Of a stretch of 64,000 nucleotides of DNA, positions 54,869 through 64,000 are shown in pieces. The notes below the pieces were generated by a model. The model saw nothing but the letters and a program-made list of their open reading frames with translations. It did no database searches and was not told where the DNA came from. How positions within the stretch are numbered: position 1 is the stretch's first letter; the number at the start of each line of letters is the position of its first letter. Source of the DNA: Persicobacter diffluens. GTDB taxonomy: Bacteria > Bacteroidota > Bacteroidia > Cytophagales > Cyclobacteriaceae. A program made the translations under genes and the position numbers. The stretch is taken from positions 620,001 to 684,000 of the forward strand of contig NZ_BQKE01000002.1 of the NCBI RefSeq assembly GCF_036244895.1, in the 5' to 3' direction.

Positions 54869-55939
54869 TTAAATAAAACTCTTATTTTCAGTCCCTTTAA
54901 TCTTGGTATAAATGTCTTTTATCGACTGCTCCTGATCTTTCGGACAAATCACCAAAACATCATTCTCGTCTACCACAATAAAGTTTTCCAGGCCTTTCAC
55001 TACCGCCAATTTACCATCACGTACTTTGATCAGGCAGTTATTGGTATTCTCGGTCACCACATTGCCATGAACGGCATTATTGGCCAGGTCATACTCTTTA
55101 TTTTCATAAATCGATTTCCAGGTACCCAAATCCGACCAGTTAAACTGTACCGGCAAAACTTTTACATTTTTGGCTTTCTCCAAAATAGCGTAGTCTATGG
55201 AGTCTGAAGGGCAAACTTCATATCCGGAACGAATTTGTTCCTCTTCTTGCGCTCCATAATATTCAATACCCTCAAAAATCGCATTGATCTCCGGTGCATT
55301 TTGTCCCAGACTCTTAATAATGGATTCCACAGACCAGGCAAAGATCCCGGAGTTCCAAAGAAAACCACCATGGGCTAAAAACTCCTTGGCTTTCTCCAGG
55401 TTTGGCTTTTCTTTAAACTGAATCACCTCGGTCAGGCCATCACTATTTTTATCGTATTCGATATAACCATAACCGGTATCAGGGCGGCTAGGCTGGATAC
55501 CGAAGGTCACCAAAATGTCCTTCTCCTGTACATTGGAAAAGGCATGTTGCACTGCATTTACAAAAGCATCCTCATTCAAAATCAGGTGATCGGCAGGGGC
55601 TACGACCATATTCGCCTTCGGATTCTTCACTGCAATTTTATGCGCGGCATATGCAATACAAGGCGCGGTATTTCTCAACACCGGCTCGGCCAGTATCTGA
55701 TAATCATTTATTCCGGGCAACTGCTCTTGTACAAGCTCCGCATATTGCTCATTGGTAATAATATAAATATTTTCTTCATCACAAACCTTCGCCAGGCGAT
55801 CATAGGTCAACTGCAATAAGGAACGACCCATTCCTAACAAATCCAAAAACTGCTTTGGTTTTTCTGACTTACTCAATGGCCAAAGACGAGAGCCTACCCC
55901 TCCGGCCATAATCAAGGCAAAATTATCTTTTTTATTCAT
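54869..55939 (-). CDS. manC: Mannose-1-phosphate guanylyltransferase
   Basis: A 356-residue nucleotidyltransferase that makes GDP-mannose from mannose-1-phosphate and GTP for surface polysaccharides. ALIMAGGVGSRLWPLSKSEK (with MNKKDNF before it) is the signature GTP-binding segment. APADHLI, NSGIFAW and FNWSDLGTW match the family's later motifs. The length matches the single-domain type without a fused isomerase. The frame opens at TTG 55963 and ATG 55957; ATG 55939 leads straight into the first strand and is preferred. No other capsule genes are nearby. Confidence 0.9.
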   Translation of the reverse strand: MNKKDNFALIMAGGVGSRLWPLSKSEKPKQFLDLLGMGRSLLQLTYDRLAKVCDEENIYIITNEQYAELVQEQLPGINDYQILAEPVLRNTAPCIAYAAHKIAVKNPKANMVVAPADHLILNEDAFVNAVQHAFSNVQEKDILVTFGIQPSRPDTGYGYIEYDKNSDGLTEVIQFKEKPNLEKAKEFLAHGGFLWNSGIFAWSVESIIKSLGQNAPEINAIFEGIEYYGAQEEEQIRSGYEVCPSDSIDYAILEKAKNVKVLPVQFNWSDLGTWKSIYENKEYDLANNAVHGNVVTENTNNCLIKVRDGKLAVVKGLENFIVVDENDVLVICPKDQEQSIKDIYTKIKGTENKSFI

Positions 55940-56075
55940 GATTGATGTGTTTAGCATTTCCAATAGAAAAAAATGCCTGTCACTTTTGTTTTAAAATGCT
56001 GCCATTGAAGGTGCATTTTCAGGCATGATTTCCCCGTATTTGAGAGCAAAATAAAGATCTTTTTTTGAGCATTCC

Positions 56076-58760
56076 CTATCCATTGTCATTTTTTCGAAGG
56101 ATTACAATGTTTCTGCTCAGACTATTCCCCTCCTCATCCACCACAAACACCTGATGCCGACCTTCTTCCGCCTGAAATTCCATTTGATGATAACCCGTAG
56201 TTTCCCCTAAGAACTTCCCTTCCATACTCCAGAAAAGACGCGAATCCGGCTTTTGATGGGCAATTTCCAAGACCACCGCCGAAAGTTCCCCTCCCAGCTC
56301 CACCGGCAGATAAAGCGTGACATCGGTTTGCGGATAAACCCATTGCATCATTTCTGGCCCCAAGCCATTAGCCGCCTGAGTGGAATGATACAAGGCGTGC
56401 TTTTTCCCATAATATTGTCCCATAATTGGGGGTAATTGAAAAACTTTTTCCGCAACCTTACCTGCCTCATAGTTCAGACGATGCCATGGACAGGGCTTCA
56501 GATGCTCCGCCATTTTCGGCCCGAAGACCCATTCCTTTTCCTCACAATGTGGACCGGCACGATAGCCCGATTTCGGGCAAATGGCTACTTTCAAAAAATC
56601 ACTCTCCGGGGCCCGGAACCACTCCAATGAAGGCAATAAGTCAAAAATACTGAACATCACCGGAGCCGCCGTACGAACGCCCAGTAAACCATCACGGCCG
56701 GTGCCTTCCGCATTTCCTACCCAAACACCCACCACATATCCGGCATTCACCCCAATGGCCCAGGCATCACGAAAGCCCTGACTCGTGCCCGTTTTCCAGG
56801 CAACAGGCTGGGCGGAGGAAAACCGCTTCCATTGGCCAAATTCATCCGGACGCTCCACCTCCGTCAGGGTATTCAGGGTTTTGTAGAGCGTAGCGGCGGA
56901 CAAGGTGCCTGATTCGGACAAATCTCCCTCCAAAGCTCCCCCGCCCTTGATATAATGTAATGGCGCATAATCCGAGGTCGCATAGCGCAGGTCCCCCGGA
57001 CGCTTAAAATACTGATTCAGGGCATTTGCCATGCCGGCATACATACCCGTCAGTTCCGACAGCGAACTTTCTGATCCCCCCAGAATAATCGACAAACCAT
57101 AATGGCCGGGAGCATTCACCAGACTGTGCATGCCCAGATGCTTGAGGATGAAATTGAACTTCGGGTAAGAATATTCCCGCAACATATGGATAAAAGGCAC
57201 ATTCAAGCTGCGACAGAGAGATTCACCGGCCGGCACCGCTCCTTCATAATGCCCACTGAAATTCTTCGGTGCAAAGCCCGGCAAAAAGGTGGGATAGTCC
57301 GGCAATAAAGACTCCGGCAACAACTGTCCCTCCTCCATGGCTGCAGCAAAAAGAAAAGGCTTCAACAGACTCCCCGTTGAGCGCTGCGCCTGCGCATTGT
57401 CCACATATTCCGCATGCACGCCCCCCACGCCGGGTACATTGCCCACATAAGCCAGCATCTCTTTGCTATTCACATCAGCGACCACCACCGCCATATTGAA
57501 AATCTGATTGGCGGCATACTGCTGCCCGTACTGCTTCACGATCCGATTGACCTGCTTTTGCAGGGCCACATCCAAAGTGCTGTTCAAATTTTGACCGCCA
57601 TGCCCGTCTTTTCCAGCCTGCATCAGCAAATGCGGGGCGTGTTGGGGCAGGGCTTTTGGTGCAATGGGCGTTCGCTCCGCCTGCGCCAGTTCAAAAGTCA
57701 TCGCATCCAGCAGTCCTTCTTCACGCAGTGTACGCAACAGCCGATTCCGCTTGCTTTGTAGCTGATCATCATTCTTCCCAGGAAAAATCAGGGCCGGCGC
57801 ATTGGGCAAAACCGCCAGCGTGGCACTTTCCGACCAGGAAAGCTCCGAGGCCGACCGACCAAAATAACGCCATGCCGCCGCTTCGAGGCCCACGGTATTC
57901 CCTCCGAAGGGTGCCCAAGCCGCATACAAGCGCAGGATTTCCTCCTTGCTGTACAGCATCTCCAACTTCAGCGCCATCGCCATCTCCAACAGCTTCTCCC
58001 CATAAGTACGTGCCTGCCCCTTCCGGCCAAGGCGAATAGTCTGCATACTCAGCGTAGAGCCACCACTGACCACCCGACCGGCACGCATATTCGACCAGGC
58101 CGCACGGGCAATGGCCAGAAAATCCACCCCCGGATGCTGATAAAATCGCTCATCTTCAAAGTGCAACAAACTCCACTTAAATTTCTCCGGCATGGCCTCA
58201 GCAATCGGGAAACGCCATTGTTCATCCGCCGCAATCTGCGCACTGAGCAATTGCCCCTCCCGACTAAACAAGACCGTGGAGAATGGCCCCTCCTCAAACT
58301 TGGGCAGGGGCAACCACCAGAAAAAAAGACCTACCAACCAGCCAATAGCCGTCAGCCAAAGCCTCCTTTTGCTGAATAGCGAACGCCAATTTATTTTTGG
58401 GGGGCTGCCGGACAAGCCGGCACCGGGCTGGCGCGGCTCGCTTTCAGGGCGAGGCGCTACGCCTTTAGCCTGCCCTGAAGAGCTCAGACAAGCCCGCTTC
58501 ATCCCTGCCCCGTCCGGGCTTATCGCCCGGTGGGGTTCCTGAGTTTCGCCGGACGAGGGATACTGGCACTGTTGGAGCTCCTTTTGGGCCGCCTGACCGC
58601 GTAGCCGGCGCGCCCCAAAGAGCGACTGCCAGTAGCCCGGTAGTGAGCCTGGGCGAGCTACGGCCCCAAAAAAACAGCCAATAGCTTTTCGCAGTACCGA
58701 TTTTAGGTCTTGTAGTTGATGACGGATCAGTTGAATATATTGGGTGAAGGGTAACCTCAT
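56076..58760 (-). CDS. pbpC: Penicillin-binding protein 1C with repeat-derived N-terminal insert
   Basis: An 894-residue peptidoglycan glycosyltransferase/transpeptidase. ATG 58760 overlaps the HrpB stop (ATGA), so translation is coupled. Residues 1-28 (MRLPFTQYIQLIRHQ...) are followed by about 90 residues rich in Gly, Pro, Arg and Ser, encoded by the palindromic elements E2 and E3. One membrane helix follows (LWLTAIGWLVGLFFWWLPL). The GT51 domain has EDERFYQHPGVD and STLSMQTIRL. The transpeptidase domain has STGSLLKP (SxxK), SLNVPF (SxN) and KTGTS. A C-terminal BiPBP_C domain completes the PBP1C architecture. The function is cell-wall assembly in the periplasm; the unusual N-terminal insert would be cytoplasmic. 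Confidence 0.9.
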   Translation of the reverse strand: MRLPFTQYIQLIRHQLQDLKSVLRKAIGCFFGAVARPGSLPGYWQSLFGARRLRGQAAQKELQQCQYPSSGETQEPHRAISPDGAGMKRACLSSSGQAKGVAPRPESEPRQPGAGLSGSPPKINWRSLFSKRRLWLTAIGWLVGLFFWWLPLPKFEEGPFSTVLFSREGQLLSAQIAADEQWRFPIAEAMPEKFKWSLLHFEDERFYQHPGVDFLAIARAAWSNMRAGRVVSGGSTLSMQTIRLGRKGQARTYGEKLLEMAMALKLEMLYSKEEILRLYAAWAPFGGNTVGLEAAAWRYFGRSASELSWSESATLAVLPNAPALIFPGKNDDQLQSKRNRLLRTLREEGLLDAMTFELAQAERTPIAPKALPQHAPHLLMQAGKDGHGGQNLNSTLDVALQKQVNRIVKQYGQQYAANQIFNMAVVVADVNSKEMLAYVGNVPGVGGVHAEYVDNAQAQRSTGSLLKPFLFAAAMEEGQLLPESLLPDYPTFLPGFAPKNFSGHYEGAVPAGESLCRSLNVPFIHMLREYSYPKFNFILKHLGMHSLVNAPGHYGLSIILGGSESSLSELTGMYAGMANALNQYFKRPGDLRYATSDYAPLHYIKGGGALEGDLSESGTLSAATLYKTLNTLTEVERPDEFGQWKRFSSAQPVAWKTGTSQGFRDAWAIGVNAGYVVGVWVGNAEGTGRDGLLGVRTAAPVMFSIFDLLPSLEWFRAPESDFLKVAICPKSGYRAGPHCEEKEWVFGPKMAEHLKPCPWHRLNYEAGKVAEKVFQLPPIMGQYYGKKHALYHSTQAANGLGPEMMQWVYPQTDVTLYLPVELGGELSAVVLEIAHQKPDSRLFWSMEGKFLGETTGYHQMEFQAEEGRHQVFVVDEEGNSLSRNIVILRKNDNG
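58424..58506 (-). repeat. GC-rich palindromic element, copy E2, inside pbpC
   Basis: Read on the reverse strand it starts AGGGATGAAGCGGGC, has GAGCTC, a stem TTCAGGGC/GCCCTGAA, and ends CCAGCCCG, the same order as E1. It lies in frame within the pbpC N-terminal region. Confidence 0.65.
58556..58639 (+). repeat. GC-rich palindromic element, copy E3, inside pbpC
   Basis: Starts AGGGATACTGGCAC, has GGAGCTC, a stem CTTTTGGG/CCCCAAAG, GCGACTGCC and AGCCCG. It is opposite in orientation to E2, so the two form a head-to-head pair. A further hairpin, CCGGGC-TTAT-CGCCCGG, lies between them near 58515-58531. Confidence 0.65.
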
Positions 58761-61243
58761 TGCTGTTTGCGTTTTACGCCTCTGACAGCCTCCTCGGTCC
58801 ATGGATCTTCCGGCCAGCTATGCTTGGGATAACGTCTTTTCAGGTCTTTCTTGACTTCGAAATAGGCATTTTCCCAAAAGCTTTTGAGGTCACCGGTAAT
58901 CTGGACAGGCTTAAATCCGGGCGAAAGCAGATGCATGAGCACCGCATTTTTTCCGCCATTCAACTTCGGCGTTTCGGCGAGGCCAAAGACCTCCTGCAGG
59001 CGCACGGCCAGGACCGCCGGGCTACCATCCTGCTGATAATCGAGCTTGATTTTAGAACCGCTGGGGACTTCAATACGCTCCGGCGCCAAGCTATCCAACT
59101 CCTGCTGATGCTCATATTCCAGCGCATGCGTCAGGATATCCTTGAGATTGAGCTTGCGCAACTGATGCTCTTTTTTAATGCCTTTCAGATAGGGCGACAA
59201 CCAACGGTCGGCTGTCGTCAGCAAGGTGGCGGTGGAATAATCGGGCCAGGACTGATCGGGATTCCACTGACGCAGGGAGCCGATACGCGCCTGCAACTGC
59301 TGTACTTCCTCACTGAAATCCAGCATTTGCTGTCCGTGCTTAGGGATAGCCTCCAGAATGGCTGTGGCGATCATCTCCTCATCATCCAGCGGGATGGGCA
59401 CCGAACGCAGGATGATGCTGCCAATGCGCAGTTCTTTATTAGCGACGATGGCGCCCTCTTCCACATCCCATTTCACCGTTTCCTTCTCCTTCACCATGCT
59501 GGCCAGTTCTTTAGGGTCCATGGGCGAGGCCATGAAGATTTTCCCCATGCCTTCGCGGGCATCGATATGGGCCACGGCCAGCCAGGACTCATGGGCCAGA
59601 TCATCGCGGTGGCCGATCATGGCGATTTTGCCATTGGCCAACTGGAACTGGGCATTATTCCCCGGACGGGCGCAGGCGATACGCTCGGGATAGGCATTGG
59701 CCAACAGCCAGCCGGTTTCGAACATATCCACGGCGCCATTGTCTTCCCGTACCTCGAAAATTCTTCGGTAAGAATCCGCCAATTTGCTGATATGTACGAA
59801 GCGACGATTCTTCCCGCTATCTTTACGGAAGCGACGCAGCGCCTCCACTCTTAAATTAATATCGGTTCCGGCCTCCTTCGGCAAGGGGTCGCGCTCCTCC
59901 AGAAGGGCGGCTAAATCGGAAGCCAGCGGTAGCAGATCATGCTCCTCCGCACGGATCAACATATGGGCAATCCGTGGGTGGCAAGGTAACTTGTGCACCT
60001 GATGCCCATGATCGGTCACCACACCATCCACCAAAACTTCCAGGTCTTCCAAGGTCTGCTCGGCCTGCGCCAGATGACCCGCAGGCGGTGGCGACAGCCA
60101 AAACATCTCCTGTACATCTTCAATGCCCCAGGCAGCAAGATCCAGACGCATGCTCGCCAGATCGGCCTGCTCAATCTCCGGCAGGCGGTGCTCACTCAGT
60201 CGCTCCTGACTTGCCCGCGTCCACATGCGGTAGCAGACACCCGGTCCCAAACGCCCGGCACGACCAGCACGCTGATCCGCCGCATCTTTGGAGATACAGA
60301 TGGTGGTCAGGCGCGACAAGCCCGTGTTGGGATCAAACTGCGATACCCGCCCAAAGCCGGTATCAATCACCACGGAAATGCCCTCAATCGTCAGGGACGT
60401 TTCGGCAATGGAAGTGGCCAGCACCACCTTTCGACGGCCTTCCTTATCCGGGAATAAGGCGGCCTGTTGCTGACGAATTGGCAACTGCCCGTACAATGGC
60501 ATGATGCGGAAGGCGCCTCGCAAGGGCTGTAATAACTCTTCCACCTGACGGATTTCTCCCTGCCCCGGCAGGAAAACCAGCAGGTCTCCATCATGCTGAT
60601 TGGCCACCTGAATAACTTTGCGGGCCGTAAGGTCGGCCATCAGGCGTTGGTCCACCTCTTCCCCATAGTGGATATCCACCGGATGCTGTCGCCCGTCGGA
60701 TTGCACCACCGGCGCACTCAGGCCTTTGGCCAACTGAGGCATGTCCAGGGTGGCCGACATCACCAATATGCGTAAGTCTTCCCGAATCAACTGCTGACTT
60801 TCCCGACAGAAGGCCATGGCCAGATCGGCATGCAGGCTGCGCTCATGGAATTCATCGAAGATCACCATGCCCACGCCTTCCAGCGCATTGTCCGAATGGA
60901 TCATGCGCGTCAGGATACCCTCGGTCAGAATTTCAATGCGGGTATTGGGTCCCACCTGACTGTCAAATCGTACCCGGTAACCCACGGTCTCACCCACTTT
61001 CTCCCCCAGCAATTCCGCCATACGATAAGCGATCGAACGGGCGGCCAACCGCCGGGGCTCCAACATATAAATCTTTTTACCTTCCAGCCAGGGCTCATCC
61101 ATCAGCGCCAGGGGCAATAAGGTGCTCTTACCCGCCCCCGGAGGCGCTTTTACAATCAATGTATTGTGCTGGGCCAACTGCTCCTGCACCTGTGGCACTA
61201 CCTCCCGAACCGGTAAATCTATAGCTTGATACGAAAATGACAT
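58757..61243 (-). CDS. hrpB: ATP-dependent helicase HrpB
   Basis: An 828-residue DEAH-family helicase of unknown cellular role. Motif I GAGKST, motif II DEFH (FDEFHERSLHADLA), motif III MSATLD, then ATSIAETSLTIEGISVVIDTG, QRAGRAGRLGPG, and the helicase-associated and HrpB C-terminal domains (RAVRLQEVFGLAETPKLNGG, LSPGFKPVQIT, SWPEDPW). The frame opens at 61336, but the preceding 31 residues do not resemble the family; ATG 61243 (MSFSYQAIDLPV) is the expected start. In E. coli hrpB lies beside mrcB, another class A PBP, a comparable pairing. The base composition here is richer in GC than the rest of the window. Confidence 0.9.
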   Translation of the reverse strand: MSFSYQAIDLPVREVVPQVQEQLAQHNTLIVKAPPGAGKSTLLPLALMDEPWLEGKKIYMLEPRRLAARSIAYRMAELLGEKVGETVGYRVRFDSQVGPNTRIEILTEGILTRMIHSDNALEGVGMVIFDEFHERSLHADLAMAFCRESQQLIREDLRILVMSATLDMPQLAKGLSAPVVQSDGRQHPVDIHYGEEVDQRLMADLTARKVIQVANQHDGDLLVFLPGQGEIRQVEELLQPLRGAFRIMPLYGQLPIRQQQAALFPDKEGRRKVVLATSIAETSLTIEGISVVIDTGFGRVSQFDPNTGLSRLTTICISKDAADQRAGRAGRLGPGVCYRMWTRASQERLSEHRLPEIEQADLASMRLDLAAWGIEDVQEMFWLSPPPAGHLAQAEQTLEDLEVLVDGVVTDHGHQVHKLPCHPRIAHMLIRAEEHDLLPLASDLAALLEERDPLPKEAGTDINLRVEALRRFRKDSGKNRRFVHISKLADSYRRIFEVREDNGAVDMFETGWLLANAYPERIACARPGNNAQFQLANGKIAMIGHRDDLAHESWLAVAHIDAREGMGKIFMASPMDPKELASMVKEKETVKWDVEEGAIVANKELRIGSIILRSVPIPLDDEEMIATAILEAIPKHGQQMLDFSEEVQQLQARIGSLRQWNPDQSWPDYSTATLLTTADRWLSPYLKGIKKEHQLRKLNLKDILTHALEYEHQQELDSLAPERIEVPSGSKIKLDYQQDGSPAVLAVRLQEVFGLAETPKLNGGKNAVLMHLLSPGFKPVQITGDLKSFWENAYFEVKKDLKRRYPKHSWPEDPWTEEAVRGVKRKQQ

Positions 61244-61489
61244 ACGATAATCTTTAGCCTGCGAAGATAGGGATTTTTGATCAGCGGGGGAAGGGAATGT
61301 GGCGATGAAGAGGGCTTCTGCTGGTGAAAGCACCAATTTCAGGAGTGAATATGAATTTTTTAATGAGCGTGGTGTGGGATGAATGAAATGAAACCACCAA
61401 TTTCACAAATTAACACGAAATTTTTGATAGCCGTGGCGCGGGATAATAGCCACGAATGAAATGATGAGGCGTGGATGGGTTGGGGATGC

Positions 61490-62390
61490 GTGCCAGTCTA
61501 ACGCTGGTCTAAGTGTTACAGGGAGCAGAACGAGCAGCACAAAGACCTTCTTTTACAAAATTCCATGGAATAGGTCGTAGTCGCCGCGCTACAGCCTTAC
61601 AAGACTTTGAAGTTCAGCATGCGAAGACTACGACCAGTGGGGTATCATTTGAAAAAGTAGGGGTGCAATCTCTCACTGGGCTTAGTGTTACAGCGAGCCG
61701 TGCGAGCATCACTAAGACCTCCTGTCACAAAATTCCGTGGACTAGGCCGTAGTCACCGCGCTACAGCCTTACAAGACTTTGAAGTTCAGCATGCGAAGAC
61801 TACGACCAGTGGGTGATTACCTAAAAAACTCTAAATTTTTATTATTCGCTTTAATAAAGAATTTGTTCCTCTCACTGGGCTTAGTGTTACAGCGAGCCGT
61901 GCGAGCATCACTAAGACCTCCTGTTACAAAATTCCGTGGACTAGGTCGTAGTCACCGCGCTACAGCCTTACAAGACTTTGAAGTTCAGCATGCGAAGACT
62001 ACGACCAGTGGGGGGGATTACTCTCACTGGGCTTAGTGTTACAGCGAGCCGTGCGAGCATCACTAAGACCTTCTTTCACAAAATTCCATGGACTAGGTCG
62101 TAGTCGCCGCCCTACATCCTAACAAAACTTCGAAGCTCAGCGAACGAAGATTACGACCAGTGGGTGCGTACCAGCCTAACGCTGGGCTTAGTGTTACAGC
62201 GAGCCGTGCGAGCATCACTAAGACCTCCTGTCACAAAATTCCGTGGACTAGGCCGTAGTCACCGCGCTACAGCCTTACAAGACTTTGAAGTTCAGCATGC
62301 GAAGACTACGACCAGTGGGGGGCTCAGCGAACGAAGACTCATACCTTTGTAAATAAGGAAGGAGACCTACGACCAGTGTTTTTTTTTCGG
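61490..62390. repeat. Cluster of five ~145-bp two-hairpin repeats
   Basis: Copies lie at about 61492-61643 (diverged), 61672-61812, 61872-62013, 62023-62164 and 62168-62321, with a partial trailing copy to about 62380. Each starts CACTGGGCTTAGTG and ends GACTACGACCAGTG. Inside, CTTAGTG pairs with CACTAAG around a GC-rich loop, and GGTCGTAGTC (or GGCCGTAGTC) pairs with GACTACGACC around a ~45-nt loop. Copies 2, 3 and 5 are almost identical. Spacers between copies vary. The ORFs of 62-85 codons here are repeat-derived. Sequence from 61244 to 61490 shows only degenerate CACGAA-type repeats. Confidence 0.85.
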
Positions 62391-62475
62391 AGCAATGTAG
62401 GGAGGCAGGGAAATGTTTTGATAGGTGGAATGAACAACTGTATGGCTGGTGTCTGAGAGAAAAAATTAGCGCACT

Positions 62476-62515
62476 AAAAAAAACAGCATACCAGTGCCTG
62501 TTAGTATGCTGTTTT
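62476..62515 (-). terminator. Rho-independent terminator downstream of the TonB-dependent receptor
   Basis: AAAACAGCATAC (62480-62491) pairs perfectly with GTATGCTGTTTT (62504-62515). On the reverse strand the stem runs into eight Ts. It lies about 275 bp past the receptor stop; the sequence in between is unremarkable. Confidence 0.75.
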
Positions 62516-62788
62516 GGGGAAAGTCGCAGAAGAGAACGTAATTTTTGACAAGACATCAGCCGACCGACTCTCCACTAGAAAGGCTTCATTTGATATCAGT
62601 CAGCAGTTTTCGTTAAGCTCGCAACTATCAAAAGTCACGATACCCTAATAGGATGCCAAACAGCTGAGCCAAATTAGTCGCCTCTTTTAAGCGCTATTTA
62701 ATATATGGAAAGCGGAAGTTTCCACTATCTGGTATATCCAGCGATTGAAAAATCCGCTTTTATTATCTATTTATTTTTCTGAAGCTGA

Positions 62789-64000
62789 CTATAGATCCAG
62801 ATTAATACGTACGCCTGCTTTGACCCATCTGCCGGGTTGTTCTACAGCGACGAAATCAATGTAATCCCGGTCGAAGAGGTTTGAAGCCTCGACGTAGACC
62901 ATATAGGCTTTCTTCTGATAATAGATACGGGCATCGACAAGCCAGAAAGGTTCAAATGGGTTTTCAGTACTGACATTTCCATCACCCAGTTCCCAAGTAC
63001 TATAGGCTCGGTCTTGATATCGGATTTGCCAATTAGCATAAATATTTTTGTAGATATTATGATCAATCCCCATGCTGAGTTTGTGTTTCAAGTTGGATAG
63101 CGCATATTTTGAGATTTCAGCAGGGTTGTCATTCTGGCGCGCATCAAGGTAAGAATAGCTCAGACTGATCTTCCTGATGGGCATTGATTTTCCAAAAGTG
63201 ACCTGAGGCAAATATTGTACAAAAGCATCCACGCCGACCGTTTCCAGTGACTCGATATTTTGTACTTGAAAAGGCTCATCATCAGATGCTCTTACCCAGT
63301 CAATAATATTTCTACCATTCCTTCTGAATGCGGATAGACTGGCATTTAAGGCCGAATTACCGAATTTAAGACCTCCTTCAAAAGTATAAGATTCTTCTGC
63401 TTCCAAATCAGGATCGCCAAGGTCTGTCGGGCTGGAATAGAACATATCCGTGAAAGTAGGCAAGCGCATTGCAGTGTTAAAGGAACTGAAAATGCTCAAA
63501 CCATTTCCAAATTTATAGGAAAGATCCACACCCGGAAACCAGTTGAAGGTATGGGGATCAGCTTCATATTTGCTACTCCAGTTGGCCATCATTCCAGCAG
63601 AGATCGTGAACTGATTGATGTAAATATTGTGCTCCAAATACGCTGAAATATTATTTCTAGAGACAGACTTGTTAAAATAAGCATCCTCTCCGGGTACTTC
63701 CTTTTCTTCGTCCATATCAAAGCCCAAATTATTGCTCAGGATATTCTCCGATCTGAAATCCACACCAAAAGCGGTAACCCCGATAGACGATGCGTATTCT
63801 GCCGAAAGGTTGGCCCCATAAACATCCGTCATATGATAATTGTGGTCGGTATACCAGTCTGCGGCGTTTTTAAAATCTCGAAACAGTTCAAAGCGGTCCT
63901 GGCTTCTGTTCCAATAGATCAATGGGGTGAACTTGATGGCCGTATTGGAGGTGAACTTGACGCTGGTATACAAGGAAGAATTTTCTTCGAATTGATCAGG
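62789..64000 (-). CDS. TonB-dependent receptor, C-terminal part (cut by window edge)
   Basis: At least 403 residues of an outer-membrane beta-barrel transporter. The frame stays open to the right edge of the window (…FEENSSLYTSVKF), so the plug domain and start are outside. FNTAMRLPTFTDMFY followed by DPDLEAEESYTFEGGLKF is a typical barrel motif of these receptors, ASNLFDRDYIDFVAVEQPGRW is the C-terminal strand pattern, and the last residues (VRINLDL) close the barrel. The BtuB-like ending hints at a cobalamin or siderophore receptor, but the substrate cannot be decided here. It uses proton-motive force relayed by TonB. Confidence 0.88.
   Translation of the reverse strand, partial: PDQFEENSSLYTSVKFTSNTAIKFTPLIYWNRSQDRFELFRDFKNAADWYTDHNYHMTDVYGANLSAEYASSIGVTAFGVDFRSENILSNNLGFDMDEEKEVPGEDAYFNKSVSRNNISAYLEHNIYINQFTISAGMMANWSSKYEADPHTFNWFPGVDLSYKFGNGLSIFSSFNTAMRLPTFTDMFYSSPTDLGDPDLEAEESYTFEGGLKFGNSALNASLSAFRRNGRNIIDWVRASDDEPFQVQNIESLETVGVDAFVQYLPQVTFGKSMPIRKISLSYSYLDARQNDNPAEISKYALSNLKHKLSMGIDHNIYKNIYANWQIRYQDRAYSTWELGDGNVSTENPFEPFWLVDARIYYQKKAYMVYVEASNLFDRDYIDFVAVEQPGRWVKAGVRINLDL

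Noticed and set aside
58049..60504. Long antisense ORFs opposite pbpC and hrpB (up to 364 codons)
   Set aside because: They are shadows of the GC-richer coding strand; the real genes on the other strand carry all catalytic motifs.
61513..62352. Forward ORFs of 62-85 codons in the 62-kb repeat cluster
   Set aside because: They share sequence only because the repeats do, and they run through the inverted-repeat stems.
62789..64000. A cobalamin riboswitch upstream of the receptor
   Set aside because: The gene start lies beyond the window, so nothing can be said.

Overview
The window looks like chromosomal DNA of a free-living, probably marine Bacteroidota (Cytophagales-like; no 16S is present to prove it). 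Pointers are a type IX secretion C-terminal sorting domain, a TPR-TM-HTH regulator, SusB-type GH97, a TonB-dependent receptor, several lipoproteins, weak Shine-Dalgarno signals, and many AT-rich intergenic regions full of short repeats. No rRNA, tRNA, CRISPR array or phage was seen.

Layout. 1-7.7 kb: an exported sulfatase, then a four-gene forward group (NAD-binding SDR, iodotyrosine-deiodinase-like flavoprotein, Dph6-like ATPase, exported MTA/SAH nucleosidase), a glycine-zipper lipoprotein and an orphan receiver protein. 8-12 kb: a divergent M19 dipeptidase, a DbpA-like helicase and an AbiC-like membrane protein. 13-17.6 kb: a large phosphatase/kinase-like/Omp85 fusion with an SdiA-regulated-type lipoprotein. 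18.2-19.1 kb: a 251-bp tandem array. 19.1-25.5 kb: GH43 and GH97 lipoproteins around small unknown membrane proteins, one of them frameshifted. 25.9-28.9 kb: two complete insertion sequences, each with a 9-bp target duplication. 29.1-37.3 kb: a 2625-residue subtilase for type IX secretion. 37.5-39.3 kb: a TPR/HTH regulator.

39.3-47.5 kb holds the most distinctive locus. It is a tightly packed seven-gene operon (RhaT-like permease, two substrate-binding-protein homologues without signal peptides or ABC partners, two tandem class III CoA-transferases, a Gfo/Idh oxidoreductase and a MaoC hydratase) with a divergent IclR regulator. It reads as uptake and CoA-dependent catabolism of an unidentified sugar-like or carboxylic substrate, and is the best candidate for an undescribed system.

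48-64 kb: a small outer-membrane barrel protein, a split ThrE/YjjP-YjjB exporter, an SDR/Old-Yellow-Enzyme/SDR redox group, ManC, PBP1C translationally coupled to HrpB, a cluster of two-hairpin repeats, and a TonB-dependent receptor cut by the right edge.

Four repeat classes recur: A (~160 bp, AGAGCGTGTTTAAAAG ends), B (~222 bp, TTAACCCGGATTATTCA ends), E (GC-rich AGGGAT...AGCCCG hairpins, two of them in frame inside pbpC) and a 61.5-62.4 kb cluster of CACTGG...CCAGTG units. Many A and B copies lie just 3' of genes, and one supplies a stop codon. Coordinates were read by eye; no alignment or database search was run.
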